Source: Adiantum capillus-veneris
Lineage: Eukaryota; Streptophyta; Polypodiopsida; Polypodiales; Pteridaceae
Assembly (NCBI GenBank): GCA_014529385.2
Contig: CM043955.1
Span: 146,480,640-146,544,639, forward strand
Direction of reading: 5' to 3'
Length of the DNA: 64,000 nt
Shown: positions 55,425 to 64,000 of the stretch, piece after piece
Position numbering within the stretch: position 1 is the first letter of the stretch
How the letters are laid out: each line of letters starts with the position of its first letter
Program-made: the position numbers and the translations under genes
The notes under the pieces: model-generated
Databases searched by the model: none
The model's input: only the letters and a program-made list of their open reading frames with translations
What the model was told of the DNA's origin: nothing

Positions 55425-58400
55425 TCAGTGGAAGCCTGGTGGTTTTAGCAACTTTAGGTATGATTCGTACCTTATATTCCCCAAAGTGACTGTTGGGCCA
55501 AATATTTTGCTATCGTATGTAAAGAACATGTAGAAAGCTTCTTCAAAAGCTTGCATGTGATAACTAGGCAGAAGCATTATTCTCTGATACAGTAAATGTA
55601 AAACCTCTAGAGATGGCTGTTTTGACAAATCATATGTCATTGCAGTGACAGTGTCGCCCATTAATAGGAGTGTAGAATTTGTGGCTTTGGAAGGCACAAA
55701 CACTTCAATGCAAGCCAACAAAGTTTTGCAAATTTTCTTGATCATGATGCACGTCAAGTCTGGAGAGCCTGTGAAAATCTTAATGGTGCCCTTCAGGGGT
55801 TTCACCATATAAGAGATACATATTCTCTCTCCTTCCTTGGGTGCAGGCATAGATGGGTAGTTAAGCCAGTTTGGATGTGCCTTTATGAGTCTAAAATGAT
55901 TTTCCCAAGTGCGAACACGAGGAACTGGGCAAAATAAGAGGTCATCTCGTATGATCTTTGGGGCCTCCACCAAGTATTTCAAAAATCTTGGGTACTTTAG
56001 GAGCCAGGCTTTTCTCCATCTTGGTTGAGAGTCGACCACTTTACCTGCAACCTCTGTGTTCTTGACATCTCCTTCATAGATAGGCTCTGTGGCTTCTACT
56101 TCGACTCTCTTCCTTATTATTATCACCTTATACTTTAGGAGAGTATATGGGAGTGTGGGTTGATGGGAGTGTGGGTTGCATCCATTTCTTCCTAAGCACA
56201 TTTGCAGCTAGCCCCTGGACTCCTACAGAATGGAGCATTCTTGATTCTCATTCCAAGGCTGCCTTGTGATCTTCTGTTGTGGTCTTTTCTATCAGAAGCT
56301 GGAGGCGTGTCTCCTCCTCTGCAGTCAATGGTTGTGTTTGTTCTACCACTGTCTCCTCTTGTTCTTCCTGGTGCTGCATATCTTCGGCACCCTCAGGAAT
56401 TTCCATGGGCTCATCTCTAGCATTTGTCTCAGTTTCACTGGGCCTTGGTTTTGATTCCTATGTCCTTGAGTCTACTATTTCCTTTTGTAAGTCTACGATC
56501 TATCGTTGCACAAGTGTATCTCGTTGAGTAGCTTCCTATACCATATCAATCATTGCCTCTTGCAGTGTTACTAGATTCTTTTATAGTTCTTCATGTTCTT
56601 TCTGGAGAGCTTGGTGTTCGGCTCTCATTCTTTCTTCGGCAGCTAGAGACCCTTCTGCCATATGCATTCGTTGTCTTTGCTCTAGCCGCAATTCCTTCTA
56701 CAGGGTGATGATTTGTGCTTCCAAGGCTTGTATAACTTGGGCATCTGCCCCTGCACTTGCCCGCACCGCCCTTGGGTTGCCCTCAGTCTTTTGATTGTCA
56801 AGTCCTAGAGCTCTAATTTTTGTTTCAAATCCAGAACTTTATCTTTTGCTGCTTCTAATTCATCTTTGACCTTACCTTTTTGTTCTTGGAGAGTCTTGAT
56901 TATTCTCGAGGCTTCAGCCATCTCTAGTGTGAGAGTGTCTCGTTTGCTCTCAGCCTCCCTTAGTGTTGCAGTAAGACTTTCGAGCTCCCTCTTTGCTTCT
57001 TTGACCGTCAGGTGGGTATCTTGTACTAGGTTTGAGAGGTTATCATGTTCCATTTACATATTATCATCCCTGGTACACAGCATGCTGTTCTCTTCAGCAA
57101 TGGTAAGAGACGTTGTCTTGACTCTGTCCACTATTTGATAGGTGGCTCTTATGTCATCTTCATTTGCTGCTACTAGGTTTCTAGTTGTTGGCCTATTTAT
57201 AGGGCCATCCAATGGAACCTGATAACATGTATTGATCATTACTCCTATAGGAGGTGCTCACCATGGGTTAGCCCAAGGTCTCCATTGAGGCGCCTGAGGG
57301 ACTTGAACCAACCTTGGCACTCCAAGCTGTGGGGAGTATCTTTTTGGAGTTCTTCTTTGAGACTCGTGGTTTATTTTTCTCTGTTCAGATTCATCATATC
57401 TGTTCTTGCCCCTGGGGAGATCTTGTCTCTCCTTTACTTCCTTTGCAGCCCATGGTGGATTAGGAGTTCCGTAAACAACTGTTGAAGCCTTTGCCATTGT
57501 ATATTCGGCTTGAATGAGGTCTTCGTAGGTGTTCCTTTTATCTTTTTCCTGATCCCTAGGTGTAGATGTGGCCTCTTATGTTTCTTTTGGTAATGATTGG
57601 GCTTCAGGTGCAGGTGGTTTTGGACTTGGAGGAGGGGTGGGAGAACTTGGTGGTGATGGTGGTGTTTCAACTTTCATCTACTCTTTCTCTTGATCCTTCT
57701 TTACTGGTGTTTCCGACGTTTCCTTTAGCTTATTCTTGATGTCTTGCACTTCTCCATTGTGAAAGGCTCTAAGTTTTGTTGATCAATCACTCTTTATGTC
57801 TCTTCATAAGCCCGGATGTAATGGTCAAACTGGTCCTCTAGTGGTTTAGAGGAGCTTCCTCCAACTTTGGCCAGGTCTGGCACCCAGTACTCTTCAAATA
57901 TCCCTTTAGTACTCTTTCTACTCTGAACTATTCTATCAGCCTCAATGTGAGTGGCTTTTTGGTTGTGCATTTCCTTGGGTCTGGATTCCCTAGCCAATGT
58001 TGTTTTTCCTTTCTTCCTTGGTGGCTCCACAAGCTCTTCTTCAGGCACAGTTTCCAACTTCCTTATTAGCCTTGTGGTGATTGGTGGAGCCGTTGCTTTC
58101 ACTGGCTCATCTTCGATATCAGGCTTTAGCTTGAACCACTCGTTCTGTGTTGGTGGCTATGGCCAATTTCCTCTAGCACCGATTGTCACATACGCAATCT
58201 TTGTCAAGGTTTCCCCTCCTCAAATGTACTTGGGCTTTTCCATGCCCATGCCAACCACTTGCTCATGCAGATATTGGGCGTAGTTCACTTCTTTGGGTAT
58301 GCTACTTTTCAATGCCCAGGTTATAGTTGTTGCCACTGCATGGGGAGGAGTGGTGTATTTCTATTGCCTCTTGTTGCAAACGTGGAAGTATTGGTTGTAG

Positions 58401-58815
58401 AGCTTGCATATCTTTGCAGCTCTTCGGTCCACCAGGTCTTCAAATGTTTGATTAAACTTGTTTTGAGCGTAGATCTTTACCTCGTCTCTTCTTTCCCGAA
58501 CTAAGCTTCCCCTATTGTGGAGCCCAAGTGCATCTGCTATTGTTTGAGGTGTGATCAAAGTTTTTGTCTTCTGGCCATCCAAGGCTATGATCACTGCCTT
58601 GGCATCTTTTTGAATCGAGGTTACTAGCTCATATACTCTCTAGACATCCACACCTGGTGGTCGTGTTGTGTAAAAGTTATAGAGGTCCGCTCTTTCTAGA
58701 TATAGGGTTTCTTCTCGGTTTGTCATTTCTAACATCTCCCGTGGATTCATTGGGATATCCTCCTTCCTTTTCATTTGGATGTCATTTAGGCAAGCTGTGA
58801 CCACTAAAAATCCCT
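55425..58815 (-). mobile_element. Element K coding region: long unknown coiled-coil protein
   Basis: Minus-strand coding blocks with consistent orientation over 3.4 kb. From right to left: an amino part (58815-58361, TNREETLYLERADLYNFYTTRPPG; FEDLVDRRAAKICKLYNQYF); a Lys/Pro/Glu-rich part (58102-57794, EPPRKKGKTTLARESR); Pro/His- and Arg-rich linkers (57670-57258); a strong coiled coil (57053-56805, heptads through KRELESLTATLREAESKRD); more Gln/Glu-rich helix (to about 56550); and a compact carboxy domain (56201-55425, RWRKAWLLKYPRFLKYL; ENHFRLIKAHPNW). No Gag core, zinc knuckle, protease, RT or integrase is seen. It ends about 80 bp before a polypurine tract and LTR, so it belongs to an LTR element, as its only gene or as an extra ORF. 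Broken in several places. Confidence 0.45.
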
Positions 58816-59157
58816 GCAAGCTTGAAACTATATTTTTGCTTAGCTCTGAGTATATGAGGCTTAAATGGGATGAAATGAGGTAGATGCTCTCATAATCATA
58901 TCATGCACGAGCTAAGAGATATGATAAAAAAACAACTTGCTATCCACTGCACAACCAATTTTTTTGACTCTAGGCTTCTTGAGAACCACTATATAGATTC
59001 ACCGGATGGGCAAACCCCACTTAACCAATTGAAAAGATTGATGAAACTTGATGATAAATGTATTTAGGTCTCCGTTATCACCTCAGGAATGCGAGTTATT
59101 AATCGTTCCATGACCGATTTTACCTACACATGTGGGGGTGCTACCGGGGGGGAGGTA
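58816..59157 (+). mobile_element. 3' internal end of element L
   Basis: Plus-strand remnant ending in a polypurine tract (accgggggggaggta, 59143-59157) directly before an LTR-like start. A worn coding trace (FLDSRLLENHYIDSPDGQ, then LNQLKRLMKLDDKC) precedes it; family not recognised. Confidence 0.4.
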
Positions 59158-60700
59158 TGACATCGTGAGTTAATCGAGCCGTTTATGTATGATTTATGGT
59201 TTGTTTTGGTGAGTTGATTTCAGCTATTAGATGGCCATAAACTTATGTGAGAGTATATGGTTAGACATCTCGAACCACATAGGCAAATATGATTAAAGTG
59301 GCTTTCTTTTTGGGTTATCATTTGTTGTGTGAAAACCATATGGGTGAAGTGATGTGATAGAGTGCTAGTCTATATTATGGAGCTAAGCTTGATGCATTGG
59401 TTTAAGGTCAAATACTTTCATTTTCATGTTATGCACGCTCCCGAAAATACCAAAAAGTTTTTTTTTGCATATGTGAAGTTATGGTTTATGGTTGACCTAA
59501 CGGTCGAAGCTGTTTTGCATCATGTTTATGGTGATGAAATGTTATCACATGATGTATGGAAACTTATGGGTTGATGTGGATGCCTCATATGTATGGTTAT
59601 GGTTGCTTCCACCTTTCTAGGTCAAAAACTAGCTCTATGTGCTAGGGAGGTTACGTGCATATGTGATGCATCAACTTTGCATGGATAGATGTTATAAAAA
59701 TTGGATTTTTATATCATGATTAGTTACTGGTCGGACTCTTTTTATGCATGAAAGAATCACGACTTAAGAGTCACATGTGTATGGACTCCGATTGATTGGA
59801 GGGATTATGTCAAACTCCAAGTGTGGGAGTTGGTTCAGTGTGATTATGATTGGTGGTTAAGGGCTGAGATTCCCTCATGGATTATGGTTGTGATTTTATG
59901 GTGGAAGCCGGTGTGGCTCATGGTTTTCTTCTAGATATGGTTATGTTGCCAAAATGCTGTCGACATGTTTGCAGCCATGTTATGTTCTAAAGTAGTTCTG
60001 CGGGATTGGTCATGCCTCAGCTAAGTTGGCTGGAGTGCTCACCCGTGTGATGTGATTGGATTATGGTTTATGGTTTCTGGGATTGGATCATGGAGTGATA
60101 TAGATGGTTTATGGTAGATTTGTAAGGGTTGAGACCCTGTATAGTCTAACTGCTTGTTGGAAAAGATTGTCTGTGCATATGGGAAGTGCTATTGTGATTG
60201 GACTTAGGTGTTATGTTTCTCATGGAAGCGTAGCCTACAAGACTAGGATCACCTACATCACTTAGCCTTAGACTAAAGGGTCGTTGACTTGGGGCTTTGC
60301 TGGATGGTTTTGCCTAGGTCTTCTTCTTTTTGTTAGGCTCATCTACACGATTAGTGCGTCGGCGTTGAATGACCTACACGGCTAACGCGTCGGGGATTTT
60401 GCCTTGGCTTTTCCTAAACACCCGGTGTTGGGCGTCGAAGAGGCATGGCGCCTAAACTGGTAAGGTTGGTGTTGATACCCTACCACCTACTGGTACTTGG
60501 GATTCTTTCAGAGCTCAAGTTCATGGAGGGAGGCGAAGCGGCCTTAGTTTATGTCTGGCTCAAGTAGGTTGGAGGTGTTCTGGCCTGCTCCTGGTGAAGT
60601 GAAATTCTCTATGTCTGTAGTAGAGTGGATGTGGATGGGTGGACCGTTCAATCCCTACACAGGGTCTGGTGCTCTGCTAGTTATTTTGTCATAAACTTTT
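59158..60700 (+). repeat. Probable LTR of element L and T/G-rich repeats
   Basis: Starts TGACATCGTGAG after the polypurine tract. It is non-coding, with many irregular copies of TATGGTTTATGG/GATTATGGTT up to about 60120. Near 60290-60440 there is a short direct repeat around ACCTACACGGCTAACGCGTCGG and TCATCTACACGATTAGTGCG. The LTR end was not found. Confidence 0.35.
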
Positions 60701-60823
60701 TGATGTTATGGCATACCCAGATTTGTCATTGCATTAATGCATGGTTGCCTGTTTCATTTACATGGGGCATTTAAAGATTCTTTGTTGTCATTTTCTCATG
60801 TCTTTGTGCACTCTATTTCACCC

Positions 60824-60827
<4 letters not shown>

Positions 60828-60920
<93 letters not shown>

Positions 60921-60928
60921 CCCCCCCG
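60828..60928. repeat. (CT)n microsatellite with poly-C end
   Basis: About 90 bp of pure CT followed by about 10 C. The long Ser/Leu frames crossing it are artefacts. Confidence 0.97.
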
Positions 60929-62100
60929 CAACACGGTGTACACATATATTCACCCTCCACAATGTTATATTTTTCTTGAGTACACTTTCACTAATAACAC
61001 CCATTCAGGGGTAGCACTAGTCACTAGGTGCCTCTGGATGCAATCTGGTTCATGGTCTAAACTCCATGCTTGGTCGGGCGGTGAGAGCCCCTTCCTATGA
61101 AAATGCTTTTGCAACTCTGCTGTATATTGAAAATTGTATAAAAGTATAAATTGTATATTTTGTGCATAGACCCCCAAGGAGGGGTATCTCTCACTGAGGA
61201 AAATTCAATTGTGAGAAACTTTAGTTTCAAAGGTCTCTTTCTTGGTGTATGCATGATAAGGTGTGCCCACTTTCAGCAGTTGCCCCCACCAAGAGAGCCA
61301 AGAAACAACCTCTTTTTTTCCATTCCTACGTACATTTGACTTGCTTGCACTTACTTTGAAGAGGCAAGATTTGGTAGCCACACAAAGCACATAGTGCAAA
61401 CACAATGGAAAGCTCTTATCTTCATTTTTTCACATCTAAATGGTAATTTTATTGTGCAGGGACTAATCTGGTTCAGTCTGTCATACCTTGTCACAGCAGT
61501 GTAACCTTGATGAAGAAATACTTATAACTTTATATGGGCTTTTTTTTGTTTACTTATCCTCCTGCACTTAAATGTTCACTTGGCCAGCAATTTAACTTGA
61601 TTTATTGATAATTTTTTGGATCTTTGCATAATTAATATTCATTTTTCTTTGTTAGAATTTCTATTTATAGAAACCTAATTTTTTTACACCAGATATCTAA
61701 TGATGTAGAGCTTATTTTGCAAGATCCACCAACAGTCATTTGATAGATTATTACCCACGGAATGTGACCATGCAAGAATATTAAACTTCAATGGTACATT
61801 TTTTAAAGATCTACCTTAGAAAATAACAAAGACTGATTAGAGAACCTTGATATAGTTTTTTTTAAAGCTAATAAATAATGTACATTGCCACTCATTTTGA
61901 TTTTCATAGATGTCGTAACTCTTAGTGTAAGGCCCTCATAGAAAAAAAATTGAGCCAATTTGAGTAAGGGAAAGACACGTTTTCATTGTTTTAATTTTTT
62001 TCACTTGCACCATTCACTTGAGGTGTGCCTCCTTAGGTTTGGTAAATACCAAACCTAGAAATTTTGACACTTGTCAACCAACCATGGCTTGGTTCTACTC
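60929..62100. other. A/T-rich stretch with no recognised gene
   Basis: No domain, terminal repeat or RNA gene was recognised on either strand. It contains several poly-T and poly-A runs (for example 61541-61548 and 61941-61948). Possibly old, unrecognisable repeats. Confidence 0.5.
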
Positions 62101-62129
62101 TCCCAATCCTAGTTGGCTAGTCCACCTCA

Positions 62130-62398
62130 TTCAAGGAGGCCGCCACGTCACTAAAGGTCCATGTCATCATCCCATCTCACCTTCCACACCACCATAATCA
62201 ACACTTTGACCGTAACACTTGGTTTGCCATGTCACTCTAATTGCCAACTCATCCACCACCCTCCACTGCCACCTTGCATGCCAGTTCACCTTAACTGCCA
62301 TGTCATCCATCACCTCACCTGCTACGTGTAAGTATTGCTTGCATGGCTTGCCACATCACTTGCCACCTCATGAGCCACCAAGCATGCAACATCGCCAC
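62130..62398. repeat. Degenerate GCCA(C/T)-CTCA repeats
   Basis: Irregular copies of words such as TTGCCAACTCATCCACC, ACTGCCATGTCATCCA and TTGCCACCTCATGAGCC over about 270 bp. This is a decayed short tandem repeat leading into the 185-bp repeat. Confidence 0.5.
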
Positions 62399-62890
62399 CC
62401 TTGCAATGTTTCAGGGCCATACGCTCTCGTATCGTCGGTCTAGGGTGGCACAATCGCCAATTTTTTTGTTTTGGCTTTGCTAAGGACCCAATGGTCAAAA
62501 ACTGACGATTGTGCCATCATAGACCGTCCCCATGAAACTTTGCATGTGTAAGGAATTAGGTGCTTTCCCTGCCCCTGCAAAGTTTCATGGCCATCCGCTT
62601 CCGTCTCATTGGTCTAGGGTGGCACAATCACCAAATTTTTCGTTTTGGCTTTGCCAAGGGCCCAATGGTCTGAAACTGGGGATTGTGCCACTATAAACCG
62701 TCGAGATGGATTGTGATGCCCATGAAACTTTTTAGGGGCAAGGATTTAGGTGCTTTCCCTATCCCTGCAAAGTTTCATGGCCATCGGCTCTCGTCTCATC
62801 GGTCTAGGGTGGCACGATCGCCAATTTTTTTGTTTTGGCTTCTCTAAAGACCCAATGGGCAAAAACTGGCGATGCCCATGAAACGGATTG
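62399..62890. repeat. Three-copy tandem repeat, unit about 175-190 bp
   Basis: Units start at about 62399, 62574 and 62765 (TGCAAAGTTTCATGGCC; the third is shorter). Each has GGTCTAGGGTGGCACAAT followed by TTTTTGTTTTGGCTT and, in the first two, a return GATTGTGCCA. TGGCACAATCG and CGATTGTGCCA, and CATGAAACTTTGCA and TGCAAAGTTTCATG, are inverted pairs, so each unit can fold on itself. Confidence 0.88.
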
Positions 62891-63940
62891 CGATTGAGCA
62901 TAACAAAATTGAAGGCTTTGTAACATTGTCTTAGAGCTAAATTCTACCTGCACCACATATCCGTCTTCACCCCATTGTGCAAGATATTCTCTACCATTGT
63001 GTGAGCTCCAAAGTGCGAGGGCTTCATAATTTTTCCCGGGTTATAGGCATTTGCAGAAGAGTCCAATGTCATTTTCCTCCCTTCTAAGTCCACTCCCTAT
63101 CTATCAGGATCTGATGGCTTCCTCTCTAAGCCATCAAGCTCTTTTGATATTTCTTGTTGTGGAAGAGGTGGGAACCCCTCCCCCGTACCGCCACGTTACG
63201 TGGCACTATCTTTTGTGGTAGTGTGTGTTGTCGAGATAGTAGACGACACGTTCCACGTGGAGTCACCACGTAACTTACGGAGTTACGTGGTGGCTTTGAC
63301 AAGTAACTTGACAAGTTTGGAACAAGGCCATGTGGTGGGTAGTGGTGCTTCAGGAGCAAGAGTATCTCGTCGAGTCATCACATCGTGGATATCACGCTTG
63401 GGGGGGAATTGCGAAAAGTGGGTACGCCTTATCATGCATACACCCTCTCGTTTACCAATGACGAGGAGGCTACAACACGAATATTTGGCATGTCAAAGAA
63501 ACTATTCTGGTTAATCATTATGCAAGTGGTGTATGTGCACGTCATAATATCAAAGAGGGTGGTGTGATGCTTGGGTTTTGAATATGGATGAAATTGTTGT
63601 CAAAGGCTCATAGATTTTATGAACTTTGTCAAGCCATGCTCTAGCTAGTCTTACTATGTTGATATGTTGTCCTTTGCTAGCTCAACAACCTGGGAAGACA
63701 TTTATGGGGTAGGAAAAGGACATTGAGTGTCCTTTATTGGCCGTCATGGTTGTATGGAGAGCGGTCAAGTAGAGCTGGGGTCTCACAACAAGTCAACCAA
63801 GCTTTGCGAGCATTGTACCCTATGGATGTACAATTGATACCTACACACGTTTCCTAGTGCTGAGTTGGTACTCAATGATTGCACGCAGGTAGACAACATT
63901 CTGCATGTTGATGTGTCACTACCTCATTAAATTTTGAGCA
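62891..63940. other. Unassigned stretch with one strong palindrome
   Basis: Minus-strand traces at 62950-63200 (LDSSANAYNPGKIMKPSHFG) look protein-like but match no family I know. A palindrome, CCACGTAACT..AGTTACGTGG, sits at about 63270-63294, and a second short one (CCACGTTACGTGG) at about 63191-63203. The rest, 63500-63940, shows nothing recognisable. Confidence 0.35.
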
Positions 63941-63982
63941 AGAGAGAGAGGTAGAGAGAGAGAGAGGTATATAAAAATGGGG
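63940..63982 (+). promoter_or_regulatory. TATA box with GA-rich upstream tract
   Basis: TATATAAAAATGG (63968-63980) directly follows about 30 bp of GAGAGA-type sequence. This resembles plant core promoters with GA elements and could drive a gene or LTR transcript beyond the right edge. Nothing downstream is visible to confirm it. Confidence 0.35.
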
Positions 63983-64000
63983 AGGGGAAAGAGGAAGAGA

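Noticed and set aside
60741-61100. 119-codon frame with a poly Ser-Leu run
   Set aside because: It is produced by the CT microsatellite at 60828-60918.
62399-62890. CRISPR-like regular repeats
   Set aside because: Units are adjacent tandem copies of 175-190 bp with no unique spacers; this is plant nuclear DNA.

Overview
This window looks like repeat-dominated nuclear DNA from a land plant with a large genome. The evidence is Ty3/gypsy chromoviruses, a Copia element, CACTA (En/Spm) DNA transposons, primer sites complementary to plant-type tRNAs, many long CT/GA microsatellites and a scrap resembling a plant ATL RING-finger gene. The clade cannot be fixed from the sequence. I found no intact host protein gene, no tRNA or rRNA gene and no CRISPR array.

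Layout. (1) About 1-28.8 kb is a deep nest of LTR elements. A minus-strand element D (gag-protease remnants at 1865-4133 and 27693-28213, likely LTR to 28783) is the oldest layer. On its left a second minus-strand element A (LTR 1313-1864 plus gag) runs off the window edge. Inside D sits family B on the plus strand, with LTR copies at 4134, 17105 and 18728. B carries a complete-looking chromovirus C (7311-15748, one 1744-codon gag-pol frame, LTRs nearly identical). A second A copy (19592-27692, minus) starts inside the last B LTR. It holds a solo B LTR (21208-25223, TSD CTAAG), which in turn holds a deleted LTR element E (21721-24591, TSD GCAGT).

(2) 28.8-39 kb: a CT tract, a decayed ATL-like fragment, three copies of repeat F, and a CACTA transposon of 7,677 bp (31100-38776). 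The CACTA has 12-bp TIRs, a TTG target duplication and rich subterminal arrays. It carries an apparently intact three-exon Transposase_24-type gene and a six-exon TNP2-type transposase gene with two in-frame stops, both on the minus strand.

(3) 39-54.5 kb: fragments of chromovirus G, a heavily decayed second CACTA (about 41.8-44.3 kb) sharing the first one's leader block, inverted LTR copies of family H with its gag, a Copia remnant I holding a 246-bp Mutator-like MITE, a LINE 3' remnant, an unrecognised decayed coding block, and Ty3 fragment J.

(4) 54.5-64 kb: an LTR (K) next to a long coiled-coil coding region with no gag or pol hallmarks, the end and LTR of element L, a CT tract, a three-copy ~185-bp tandem repeat, and a TATA plus GA-rich promoter-like motif at the right edge.

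The genes do not form a host pathway; they are the life cycles of several mobile elements. The likely functional relationships are between autonomous chromoviruses (C, A) and the gag-protease-only family B, and between the two CACTA copies, whose transposase gene is broken here while the companion gene looks whole. The main open question is what the RT-less K coding region and the 50.8-52.4 kb block encode.
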